A DNA stretch of 64,000 nt from Mansonella perstans (Eukaryota > Nematoda > Chromadorea > Rhabditida > Onchocercidae). Positions 12,606 to 31,467 of this stretch are shown piece after piece. Within the stretch, counting starts at the first letter, position 1. Each line of letters begins with the position of its first letter. The notes under the pieces are model-generated. The model ran no database searches. It was not told the origin of the DNA and saw only the letters and a program-made list of their open reading frames with translations. Location: contig JBAMDO010000085.1 of the NCBI GenBank assembly GCA_037074765.1, forward strand, positions 99,501 through 163,500, in the 5' to 3' direction. The position numbers were made by a program, and so were the translations under genes.

Positions 12606-13369
12606 TTAAATGGAATATAATCATTTTCAGCATTGGCAGCACCATATTCAATGTAATAATAACCATAGCTGTAAGTCCTTACGGCCCACCATCTCGTTCA
12701 ATTACAACATCGAAACATCTATTACTATATTCATAGTAGAAATTATGAATATAGTAATATTTTTTCCGACAATTTTCCGACACTTTCAAGTACCGTATAG
12801 TGAGCTGATCAAAAATATTTTTGCAAGTACTTGCTCGTGATTGTTTCTCTTGTTTTTGAGTAATTTAAATTCAATATATGCTAATTTCTTATTTCGATTC
12901 CTTAAAAAATCATTTAATTTAATTACTTAGAAAGTAAATGACAGACAAACGAAATTACATCAGATAATTTATTCATCAATTAAATTTGTCATGTCGATTC
13001 CATCAATTTCTATTATTATAAATTTACAATTTTTTTTACAATCAAATTTGCAATCTTTAATTTTCTAGGAAATAAGAAAAATGTAAGTGGTAATAAATAC
13101 TGCCTTATTCAAATTTCTTTCTTTAATGCACTTATTTCATCTGTTGTTATTTAAAGAAATTCAAAATGTTTTTCATTCATTCATTTTATTTTCATCCTAT
13201 AGAGCAGCCACAATCCAGTCATTTGCCAAACTGTTCAGACCTAAAACAATCAGACAACGACGGTAAAAGCGGAAGTAGTTCTTCAGTGACTGCTGATAAT
13301 GTTGTACATGATCAATTGAAAAAACTGCCTGATGTTAGCATTTTATTTCTCATAGTCGTGCCCAAAAGT
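12531..13369 (+). repeat. segment B, first copy (direct repeat)
   Basis: Direct copy of 36524-37356, offset 23993 to 23995 bases. Identity looks near perfect until 13330, where this copy has an 8-bp insertion (GATGTTAG); it then continues about 31 bp with one mismatch and ends. The first 75 bases (12531-12605) also belong to arm A. Confidence 0.88.
12631..13330 (+). pseudogene. NCX alpha-1-like fragment (first copy)
   Basis: After a TTTTCAG acceptor the frame reads IGSTIFNVIITIAVSPYG, resembling the alpha-1 end of exchangers (VGSAAFNLFIIIAICVYV), but stops follow within about 35 residues. A second exon-like piece after TCCTATAG at 13201 reads a Ser/Asp-rich segment containing SSSSVTADNVVHDQLKKLP, whose origin is not recognised. 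In a normal NCX gene alpha-1 lies upstream of alpha-2; here it lies downstream of the alpha-2 exon, which marks the region as rearranged. Confidence 0.55.
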
Positions 13370-14099
13370 CTCTTTTTTTGAAAAGTTTTAAATGTAATTT
13401 CTTTTTATCAATATATAAAATCATTCACAATTCATCATGATTTCATTTCATTTGAAATATCAATCGGCGTGTTTTCTAAGCTTTTCCATTTCGTAACTGC
13501 AGCATATTCTTTGTTTCAGCATTTCAGTTTCAGTAGATTTTCCAGTATCAATTTCCTGTCAATTTTCTATATTTTAATCTTTACGTTTTCTTATTAGAAT
13601 GGAATTCTGAAACTTACTGATTTTTTTTTTCTTTTTTTTATTAGAACTATCTCTTCTTCAAAGAAGCGAAATTGTGTAAAGAGCTAAGATGCATGTAAGA
13701 AGTCAATAGGAAAAAAGTAAAAAGTGCATCTATAGTTTGTAATCCAAGTATGACTAGTTCGGCGCTAACAATTTAGTCTACAATCATGCGCTAAATATAT
13801 TTTTCTAATTTATTTAATACTTTCATCCTGTGAAATGACGATTAATTGGTTGTTTTCAAACCTTCTTTTGTCATTAAGAAATATTAGATGCAAAAAAATT
13901 GAAATATATGTGAGAAATAAAATTTAATTCAATGTGTTTCCAGAATGTCGTAATAAGGGCAAGGAAGAAAAAAAATGAAAAAATTTTTAATATTTTTAAT
14001 TGAAAAGAATACTAATCATTTAGAGATTTACAGAATCACAGTAAAATTTAATACACATAATTTTTGAAGAATTTTCAGATTTATTCTGAAAATACGGCA
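13370..14099. other. intergenic upstream of the SLC19 gene
   Basis: AT-rich with T-runs near 13620. No exon supported. It would hold the promoter or 5' UTR of the transporter; a TTTTCAG acceptor at 14072-14078 is suitable for cis- or trans-splicing just before the ATG at 14100. Confidence 0.4.
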
Positions 14100-17000
14100 A
14101 TGCATTGGAAGTTAATTGTTGTACTTGTCTCTGCATTTGGTATAATCAAGGAGTTCCGTCCGGCAACACCATTTCTCACTGCTTATCTTATCAGTCCACC
14201 TAAAAATTTCACAAATGTTCAACTTTACAGTGAAGTTTACCCATTTTGGACATATTCTTATTTAGTTGCTTTGGTAAGTGATTTGATCAAATATTAATTT
14301 CATTGTTCGATTTGATAAGGATCATAGTATCGGAATCATATGCTTTGAAATATGTGATAATAATAATTCAAGCTAAATCGAGTCACCTCAGATCACAGTA
14401 TCACAATTAGAAGTTTCAAAATCACCAATCTCTTAAGAGAATTCCATATCAAAAAATAAACGGATACTCAGGTGCCCGCAACACTCGGCATCATCGTATT
14501 AGTTATGTAAGTATTATTTGCTTTATTCTTTTAAAAAGATTGCATTTTTTTTTTCAAAGATTCCATCTTTTTTCTTAACTGATATTCTACGATACAAGCC
14601 AATTGTTATGACGGAAGCAGTGGCACTATGTATCACATGGATTCTACTACTATGGGGTAAAACAATATGGCAAATGCAAATTATGCAAATTGCTTTTGGT
14701 AAATTTTTTTAAATATTTCAAAAAATAAAATCAAATCTGAAAATTTGCTAAATATTAAATTGTAGGAATTACGAATAATATATCATGTTTATTGAGTATT
14801 GTCACTGAAACAGAAAATGAATTATTTGGAAAAACTTTTCAAATTTAATGAAAGTTTTGCAAATTTTAATAATATTGAAATTATACAATTATCCATAAGC
14901 ACCTATAAAGCATGACAGCGCAATTTTTCCATAGAATGCGCTTCCCAAGTCCACAAAATATTATCATCACTTAATTATGCATAATTATTGATTTAATAAA
15001 GCACAGAAATGATCGCTTAGTGGATTAGTTCAATTTTGACTCGAGTTAAAATGTTTTTTGTTTTTTTTTTTTTTTTCAATAGCAAATTTAAAATTTGGAA
15101 AAGATCAAATATTAGAACTTTAGCATTCGCAGAAGTATTCTTAAAACGGCATGTGCAAATTAATTTTGGACTATTATAATTGCATGAAAAAATGTAACTA
15201 AAATTTAAACACTTGATAAATTCGAAAAATAAGATCAAATATTGATCTATCCATTATTTTCATAGTTTCATCATTTTATAATTGCTTGAAGAAAAATGAA
15301 TTCCGAATGATTTGTATTCTATTGCACTCCAATCCCCTAGCACTAATCAATTACTGATGAAATTTGATGAATTTGAAAATTATTTGGTTCGAATTAATTT
15401 AGGATTTAGTAATTTTAGAACATGGAAAAAATTTTTTTACTCCGAATTTTCTTTTATTTTAAAAGTTAAATTAAGTAAAGAGTGGTAAAATTTTTTCCGA
15501 TATACTGTCGTTTATTGCAGGCATAGCTTCAGCATGTGAAATTGGCTACGAATCGTACATGTTTCTTATCGTCGACAAGAAATACTACATGTTGGCTTCA
15601 TCGTACACGCGTGCTGCTACACTAATTGGCCGATTTTTTGCCTATGCTTTGGCTCAATTTCTTGTTTCATTTAATTATGGGTCTTACCTACTTTTAAATC
15701 AGGTCAAATTGAAATTTCCCAACTATCAAAAAATATTTATCATTCTTTTTAGAAATACAGAAATTGATGGTACTGAATATTTAAAGTGCGGGAAAATTGT
15801 TGAGAAAATGTTACCTTGGGCATTTTATTTTCTTTGTTTTTATTTTCACTTTTCTGAGTGATTAATTGTTTTAATTAATTAAAATAGATTTCATTTGGTG
15901 CTGTTTGCATAATTATACCAATCGCTATTGCTTTTCCATCTATAACAACGGAAATTATTGATAGCAAAGCTCAAAGTGAAAGAGCAGATGATGTGCGACA
16001 AGAAGGAACTTCTGAAGTTTCGTCTGTTAAAACAACAAATGCTAAGAATTTTAGTGATGTCGCTGAAATGTATTACTTTCTGTCCTTTCTATACTATTCA
16101 AAGATTCTGCAAAGAACTTTCGTTATTAAAGTAATAGTCTGTTAAAAAAGGGAAGCCAAAAGATGAGATTAAGGAGATCAATTGTCAACAAATAGGAAAT
16201 AAGCAAAAATATAAACAATTAATAGTCATTTATTACAAGCAATTCAAGTAAATTCGTTAAATGTGCAGTTTGGCGGTCGTAAAGCTTAAAGTTTTGAAAC
16301 AGAAAAGAAAGAAAAGCTTAAAATGGATCAGTATGAAACTAGAAAATTTCAATTATAGCGTCGGGAAATATTTCCGCTTCATTTTAATATTCAAAACGAA
16401 TAGAATTGTTTTGAAATGGAGTGTATGGTGGGCATTGGCCAGCTGTGGATATTATCAGGTTAACACAAATTCATTCATCTTCTTTCTTTTCAATTAAATT
16501 TTGATATATCTTTCGTTAAATGAATTGAAATTGAATCAAGGTCAGCATAGATTTCTCAAAAATAATATTACAATTACAATTGTTAATTTCATAATTTCCA
16601 GGTTACAAATTATGTACAGTCACTATGGGTTACAATGCAAGATATTTCAGATAACTTCAATGGAATTACCGAATGCATCAACACTCTTATTGGTATATTA
16701 AATTAGCAGGATACGGGGAGAAGATGGGCAAAAATGATTAGAAACAAACTAACTATTCATTTGCAAACAAAATTAATTAACTTCAAAAAGAAATCATTAA
16801 TTTTAGGTGCAATAATATCATTTTCATTACAATACGTCAACAAAGACTGGACTGTACACGACGAATTGATCCTTTCAATTGCATCAGCTATAAATGCCAT
16901 GTTGCTAATTATTATGTCACAAACTACAACAGTTATCATTGCATATATTCTTTATATTCTTATTGCAGGCACTTATACTCTTCTAATGACTGCGGCATGG

Positions 17001-18252
17001 TAAGATGTCCAAATGTTTTATTAATTTAGCACTGAAAGATAGGATAATTGCATGTTCGGCTTATTTTCAATCGAAATTACTTGCTCATCTAGGCTTGTTA
17101 ATTTATGTTAAGCAAAATAAAGTATTATTTACCGTATTTTTTTCCCACCGATCATTTCGTTTTAATGAAAGTTGGCAAAATGTGGATAATTTAGAAATGT
17201 TTGCAAATCACTGATAAATTTCATCTACAATCATTGAAATGAATGACTGTAATTTTTGATTAACCATTTATTAATAACGAAAACTACTGTTCTGTAGTTG
17301 TTAATCATATTTTCTGTATTTACTTAGTTCAAAATCAACTATTATCATATTCAGTTACTATATTAAATTGATTAAAATTAAGTACTTTAATTACAGGAAA
17401 TTTGAAACCATTGATTATTTCAGTCTATCGAAAAATTTTTCAGTGCAACGATTGCATCAGAGCTTAATTCGGCAAGTTATGGTTTCGTATTTGGATTTAA
17501 TACCTTTATAGCACTTATGCTGGAGACATTAATTACATTTATGTTTGCTGATAAGCGTGGTTTTGCATTATCTATTCGAAAACAAGTCAACTTACTTCTT
17601 TCTTTTACTTGTCAAATTTTTCATGCTTTAAATAATTCAACTTGGGCCATCTAAATTATTTCATAACCCATTTAACACAAATAAAACCAGTTTAATATTA
17701 GATAAATTAATAGGTAATAGTTAATAGTAGAATAAATCAGAACCGTAAATTTGCGCCATTGAATGATCAGAATAAAATACATAAATTTTTTCTTGTTTTA
17801 CAGTAATTAGTATTTAAACAATATATAACAAGTTATCGTAGACATGCTGATAATGCAACATAAGTAGTCAAAGATCGATAAGAGAATTTAATTACTTAAA
17901 TATCACTGTTATACTTCTTTAAACTAATGAACTTCATATAATATTAATTATTATATTATTAGAGTGGAATTTATAAAGTTATTAAAGTTTATTCAACCAT
18001 TTCACTTTATCGCTTACCATATATTTTTTGATTTCTTCAATCAATTTAATTTCTATCAACTAATTTCCAGCTTATTCATTAATAGGCCTTAAAACTCTAT
18101 CACAGTATATGATATAAATCATTCATTGCTTTTAGTTTCTCGTATATGGTGGTTATTTCGGTATTATTGCTCTAATATTTGCAATTATAATTAGTTGGAA
18201 ATATGTTGCACAACGATGGCGCGGTAACACGTATGACAATATATCATCATAA
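14100..18252 (+). CDS. folt-1: SLC19-family folate/thiamine transporter (FOLT-1-like)
   Basis: Nine predicted exons: 14100-14273, 14560-14698, 15521-15702, 15888-16130, 16303-16458, 16602-16692, 16807-16999, 17444-17585, 18136-18252. All phases agree; about 478 aa, normal for the family. Seen: GIIKEFRPATPFLTAYL near the N-terminus (the family's KEFRPSTPFLTPY signature), then TDILRYKPIVMTEAVAL, RAATLIGRFFAYALAQFL, VLKWSVWWALASCGYYQ, NFNGITECINTLIGAIISF and IASELNSASYGFVFGFNTF. Known: SLC19 proteins are 12-TM plasma-membrane carriers for reduced folates or thiamine. Substrate cannot be decided from sequence; similarity to the remembered worm folate carrier favours folate. Exons 4 and 5 form the large cytoplasmic loop and are the least certain. 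The start follows directly after a TTTTCAG acceptor, so a further 5' exon or a trans-spliced leader is possible. Confidence 0.9.
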
Positions 18253-18312
18253 GATAACAATACTTTTTGTTAAGCACTTCCAAAGTGAATAATTTTAATA
18301 TTTTAAATATTT

Positions 18313-18377
18313 TATATATATATATATATATAAGATATTTCACTGCATAAATATTTTAGATATATATATATATATAT
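18313..18377. repeat. two (TA)n microsatellite tracts
   Basis: TA runs at about 18313-18332 and 18359-18377 separated by a short unique stretch, just downstream of the transporter stop codon, in its 3' UTR region. Confidence 0.8.
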
Positions 18378-20608
18378 TCTGATGTACTTTGCTACTATTA
18401 TTGTTGTTGTTTTTTTCATCAAAATTTGTAGTATTATTGTAATGTAATAATTTTTTATACAATATTAATTATTATGGAATTCATAAAGTTTTTTAAGTAT
18501 TTTCAGCCATTTCATTTTATCGCTTATCGTATGCATAACTTTTTTTACTTTTAACGTTGCGTCTTTTTTTTTTCATTTCTTCACTTAATTCAATTTCTTA
18601 TTAAAGATGTCATAAGTTTTATGATCATTATTAGCTCAATTCTGGATTATTTTTTAAATAATATATAAATCCAATGTGAGGATGGTGATGAGCTTGACAC
18701 TTTGAGGGAGAGGTAATTATTTTCTTCTGCTCTATGTTAACTATGAACTCTTAGTAGCTGGTTGTTAAGAAGACATTTGTGTTGTTATTACAGCAACACC
18801 TATTAGATAACAAAAGTGTTTCGAAATATATCAATAAGTGAATGAGTAATTCTGAATATTTACGTAAGTGAATGAACACATGTCACGTTAAATCAGCATT
18901 CTAAATTTTAAATTTAGTAGAGTTTAGATTTTATAATGGATTTGTACTGTGTACACTAACGATTACAGTAATTGTTTTACGTTTTATGTTAATCAAATAC
19001 ACCTGAAATTTTTCAAACTTAGTGTAAGCAGCAAAGTGAAGATATAGATTCGTTACCAGCAGCTTCTATTTTTAGCACAGTGTAGAGAGTGAGAAAGAAA
19101 TCAAATCAGATGTTTATAGTGGGATGGAAAAATCAATGAAGGAAGATAAGCAGGTTTCTTTTTCAGAAACAAGAACTTTTTGATGTTAATTGCTTCATTT
19201 TAGAAAGACTGCGTTCATTGAATAAGCGAAGTGAAATTCTTTTGTATTGCATTGATGTCAAGGTTATAGTTCATATGAGTGATATTGCAGGAAAGAAAAA
19301 TCATCTTAATTGCAGAACGGGTATTCGATCAGACTCTGATTATCTCATACCTGGTGATTTTTTTAAAATAGAATCATAAAGATGAAAAGCCTGTTTTAAG
19401 AAAACTAAAATTATAGATTTATTGATACTCGTCTTAAATTGATTTATTGTTTATCTTGAAATATGTTTTAGTTATGGATCCACGATATGCTTACTCAGTC
19501 TGGATGATTGCAGAAGTAATTGCGGTGCCAGCATTAGCTGTTCGACCTGCTGTAATTACGTTTGGTTTAGCATATAATCAGATTGAGTGAACGTATAAAC
19601 TTTCTGACACTGTGATGAAGACTAGTTATCAGTTGAAGTGGTATTTATTATTTTGTAGATTGAAGTTTCATTTTCTCATTTAATTAAGAAGTTCTCGGTA
19701 GAGAAAATTGAGATCGAAAGTGGAGAAATTCGTTCCAGATGCTGGATCAGAATTTATCAAATTGTCTATTAATAATCGGTTTTACTACTTAAAACCTTTT
19801 GATCTGAAACTGCAATGGTGCTAAGTCTCATTTAGTCGGTTACATTTTTAAGGACTGTTGATTAGCAGGCTGTTTCGTTTTACTTATTGGTATCTTGTGA
19901 AGACCATTCAAATTTTTGAGCTTAAAATATTTAAATCGTTGGTTTAAGTTTTACCATTACAGTGAAATTTGTACTTTTCACTATTGCCTGGGGCTATTTT
20001 GTAACTGTGGTACTCTTTCATTTATGCTTAGGGCTATATCTGTGCTTTTCAAATTTGACAATATTTGACAATTTTCCACAAGAACCAATCACTTCAAATT
20101 ACAGTAATAACTTTCAAAACGAAATTTCCATTTAAATTAGCAATTTTATGATGTTTGATACAGATTAACGCATTTGTTCATTGAGGAAATGATGAGTACT
20201 GCGAGTGTCACACGTCATATCAACGTGAAATTTACTTAAAAAATACACGAAATCGTTTTATCAACACATCTTCATCCAATTTTGATCTGTCCGTCTGGCT
20301 ATATTTTTCGAAAATGCTAAAACGATACGCACTGATCGAAACACACACAGCGTGTTTCTGTCCAATAATTATTAGAAAATGAGCGTTTTCTTTATTATTA
20401 GTTGAAACAATCCAGTTCTATTCAATATTGATCAAAATGATCAAAGTAATCGATTCATATGTTTCATACGTATATTTTCCTGACCCAGTCCCCTTGTTGA
20501 TGTTTTTATCTTGAAAAGAAACTCGTAAATATTCATTGTTACTTCTTTGACGAAATAGCCTCACTCCGTTTACTTATCATTGTGCTTACCCTGACAATGT
20601 AACATTAT
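18378..20608. other. no firm gene; two short exon-like frames
   Basis: A + frame after a TTTTAG acceptor at about 19199-19378 runs 58 codons (contains MSDIAGKKNHLNC) and a second at 19474-19590 encodes 38 residues starting [15 protein letters not shown] with an apolar middle and a stop. Neither is recognised and no linking model could be built. The rest is AT-rich with nothing identifiable. Confidence 0.3.
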
Positions 20609-20977
20609 TCACAAATAAATTCCTTCTGATCTCAATGGTTTCTGTCTTCTTATCTTTTTAAAGCAGCCAGTAAAAATGGTAATAATATTACTCCAAAAGG
20701 AACTCAAGTGAAACGATAATATTTCAGGTCCTTTATCCAGAGGAATCTGATACAGTTTCCTATACAGTTCCAACTGCAAAACGTTCTCTCGATAGTTGTG
20801 GAAAAAATGATTATATTTTCCATCATTGTAAAACACAGTATTATTTCTGCTAAATACGGAAGGATCATGAGATCCCTTTAAACTTTTATTCTTTTGAAAT
20901 GAGCCAAAGCATCGAGGACTATTTGTAATTTTTTTATAGGCTTTACGCATGTCCGTTTCCTTCCTCTTTTTCATCAC
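20609..20977 (-). CDS. hypothetical ORF, 122 aa
   Basis: Single uninterrupted frame with a basic N-terminus (MMKKRKETDMRKAYKKI) and a short apolar segment near residue 95 (FWSNIITIFTGCF). It is among the longest open frames in a very AT-rich stretch and its composition is not simple low complexity, which is the only support. No family recognised. It could be an exon of an unmodelled gene or chance. Confidence 0.25.
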   Translation of the reverse strand: MMKKRKETDMRKAYKKITNSPRCFGSFQKNKSLKGSHDPSVFSRNNTVFYNDGKYNHFFHNYRENVLQLELYRKLYQIPLDKGPEILSFHLSSFWSNIITIFTGCFKKIRRQKPLRSEGIYL

Positions 20978-22022
20978 TTCAGTTTCTCACATTCTCAATG
21001 AAGGCTACTGCTCTGATAATGTGAAGTTGCAGTAGAATTTATTTATTATCCAATTAAAAAAAGTTGTTAATCTTCAACAGATACAAATGACACGAAATTA
21101 AATGTTTGAAATCAAAACCTTTTCTAGCGTATTATTCAAATGTTTTCACTATTAACTAACACAAAGGCCATTTCAAATCTCTTAGTAATTTCTAAGATTC
21201 TCTCGAAATTACTGAAGGTATATTTTAGCATTATTTCGACAGAAAGAGAGAGAGAAAGAAAGTGAGATACTACGTAAAAAGTCCGTCACAATAATAACAC
21301 ATGAAGCACTTAATTCTGACAACTTAATAGGAAAAATAGAACACTGATACATTTACTGACCTTATAGATATTGATCATAAAATTGAGCTAATACTTCATA
21401 CAAACGCCTTATTATGCCTATTTCAGCAAGTTCCTGAACTTAATGCGAAAGATGAAATGAAGATAAAACTAAGTTTTAAGGGTACATCTTTATATTACTG
21501 ATAACACACACAATTGTACACTAATAAAAGTCTAAAAATTTAAAACAGTGGTTCAAAAAAATCAAAAAGCAAGATCGGCGATATATATCATTGGAATTCT
21601 AAAAATTTATTATAAGTAAAAGAAATGTGAGAGATATTCTAAAACAGCAATTAAATGTTCGGCAACATTTGTTTACAAAATTATTACTGTACATCAAAGT
21701 CTGCTTGTTAATTAAAATATTAATTATTGCTATATAACGAGCTTTGTTTGCTTATCAGAACTTTATTAACGATCGTGTCAAAAAACACGGTTATTCTAAA
21801 TGAAAAAAGTGAAAAAAGGAAAAAGAAAAAAATCAACTGCAATCATTCGACTAAAACATGAATTTCATCAAAGTAATGAAAAGAAATTAAAAGATAGAAA
21901 TGAAGACGTAGATAAGTATTGAAGCATTTTACAAAAAAATTTACTAATGCATTTATTATCCGTAATATCTGACGATAAATGGAATATGAAGTCACCGCAT
22001 TTAGTCCTTCGTTTCTTAGCTC

Positions 22023-22057
<35 letters not shown>

Positions 22058-22430
22058 GAAGAATCGAAGTCACCCCACATATTTTAAATGCATCACATCC
22101 TAATGTCAATCCTTGCGAAATAAATCTGTTCCAAAGAGAAAAATAAAAAAAATCTCGAATTGGCAGGAGAATGCATAAATTGATAAAGTGTTTCAATTTA
22201 ATGACCCATAATTAGGAAAATAATGACGAAAAAAAAAACTTTGCCTATTTTTTACTTTTTTTTAAAACAATTTCTCCGAATATTCTGAACTTCATTTCTC
22301 ATTGCTATTTAGTTAAAACGTAAATTTACAAATGACATTTATCAATGATCAACAGAAATGAGAAAGGCAGGAAAGAGGAAATGACAAATAATTCATGGAT
22401 GACCGAATATTTAAATAACTTTGAACTTTG
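20978..22430. other. intergenic with homopolymer tract
   Basis: AT-rich; a purine GA-type stretch near 21240-21268 and an A-run of about 29 bases at about 22027-22055. No gene supported. Confidence 0.5.
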
Positions 22431-23358
22431 CAATGAATGTATTTCACAAACCTCTTCCTTTTATCTCTACATAATAACAAATACCTTGAGCAAGTGGGAC
22501 AGCGAAATGTCTTTCACGAAATTACCTTTCTCATCGTATGCTGTTGGATAAATATTTCTACTCGGTATATATATATTCATTCAGCGTAATGCAGTATTTT
22601 AATGTCTTTCAATTTTTGCTAAATTAGCCTCCCTCAGTAATGTCAGAAAAATTTAGTAAACAGCGCTTACTACGCACATTTGATTGTTTTCTACAAAATG
22701 TCGAAAGTGAATGGAAAGGTACTAAATGTGGTATGCAACTAGTTATCCCAATATCGCGCATCAAAAAAATACACGACAATGTTACATGAACGATCCACTA
22801 GACATACTATTAAAGTAATCAAGGAAGGGAGGAAAAAAGAAAAAAATTTTACAAATCGATTACAGCAATCCTCTATCCTCTATTCTTTTTATTTTGTTGA
22901 AAACAATCTTCATTTCTCATATGATTTCTGTCTTCTCAAATTTATGAATGAAAACAAATTGTAAAAGAAGTACGAGACACGCAAGATAACTCATGTGGTA
23001 ATGTCGTGTATTTTTTGATGAGCGATATTGGGACAATTAGTTGCATACCACATTTAGTACCTTTCCATTCGCTTTCGACCTTTCGTAAAAAACAATCAAA
23101 TGTGCGAAGTAAGCGCTGTTTACTAAATTTTTCTGACATTACTGAGGGAGGCTAATTTAGCAAAAATTGAAAGACATTAAAATACTGCATTACGCTGAAT
23201 GAATATATATATATATATATATACCGAGTAGAAATATTTATCCAACAGCATACGATGAGAAAGGTAATTTCGTGAAAGACATTTCGCTGTCCCACTTGCT
23301 CAAGGTATTTGTTATTATGTAGAGATAAAAGGAAGAGGTTTGTGAAATACATTCATTG
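22431..23358. repeat. interrupted palindrome, arms about 360 bp
   Basis: Left arm 22431-22790 and right arm about 22990-23358 are reverse complements around a spacer of about 200 bp. The outer parts are nearly identical except for TA-repeat length (short at about 22567, longer at about 23203); the inner parts carry point changes and small indels. Each arm holds the start of the same reading frame (MSEKFSKQRLLRTFDCFL), the two pointing toward each other. No terminal repeats or target duplications typical of a transposon were identified. Confidence 0.85.
22942..23139 (-). CDS. hypothetical frame in the right palindrome arm
   Basis: 65-codon frame starting MSEKFSKQRLLRTFDCFL. The left arm carries the same start on the + strand from 22640 but closes after about 50 codons. 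Of the differences seen between arms in the shared frame, some are synonymous (CTA/CTT Leu, AGT/AGC Ser) and several are conservative (Val-Ile/Ile-Val), which hints at past coding. No family recognised. Confidence 0.3.
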   Translation of the reverse strand: MSEKFSKQRLLRTFDCFLRKVESEWKGTKCGMQLIVPISLIKKYTTLPHELSCVSRTSFTICFHS

Positions 23359-23780
23359 GAAAATTATCACCAAGTGAATTGTTACTGAATATCAATATAT
23401 CAATATGTTATGAGCAATTTTACTGAATTTATATTTCATATTTTGCCGCATTAAAGACAAATAATTGCATGAAAAAGGGAAGTGTCTGTATTTTATACAT
23501 CACCATCAATGAATATGCACACATCAATTATCACATTATAAAAAAATTAAATATTGCCTTAATTTCAATTGCTCCTCAATCTGCTCCTTCCAACATTGTT
23601 GCTCGCACTATATACATATAGATACATTTCATATATATTAAAAAAAAGACCTTCTCATATGGAAAAATTTAAGACCAAATAATCATAAAGGGAATTGATT
23701 CTGCAGTATCACTTAAACACATTTAAGTTTCTTAAATTTATTCTTGTAAATGTGTCTCACCCTGTATTTCCTTCAAAGAA

Positions 23781-31004
<7,224 letters not shown>

Positions 31005-31436
31005 CCTGTAATATTCACTTTCACGATAAAATATACCTATTGTTTTAATGAATTCTATCAAAATTTTTTAATTCTAATGGTCACTCCTAATGACCATACT
31101 CTGCTTTACCATATATTCTCAATTTTCAATTCATCAATCTACTCTCTCAATTACTTTCAACTCCTCGTACATAAATATCAGTATTTCTGCTCTCTCTATT
31201 TTTATTACTTATTACTGTACCACCAATCTCTGGCCCCATTTCAGTGCTGTAACACCACAGACATTTCCACTCCGTACAAACACCTCAAAATCTAGGCCCA
31301 TCTGATGTCTCTGTAATCTTTTTTCACTATCCGAAATCAACCTGGTTGAGAGGTTCGTCCAGGTGCGTATGAAAATTGTAATCTCAATACCACAACAGTT
31401 AGAAAATCTCTGATGGATTGAAAAAATCTTTGGAAT

Positions 31437-31467
<31 letters not shown>

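Noticed and set aside
16261..16302. Upstream extension of SLC19 exon 5 from the ATG at 16261
   Set aside because: Phase of exon 4 requires the acceptor at 16301-16302; the ATG would only matter for a truncated isoform.
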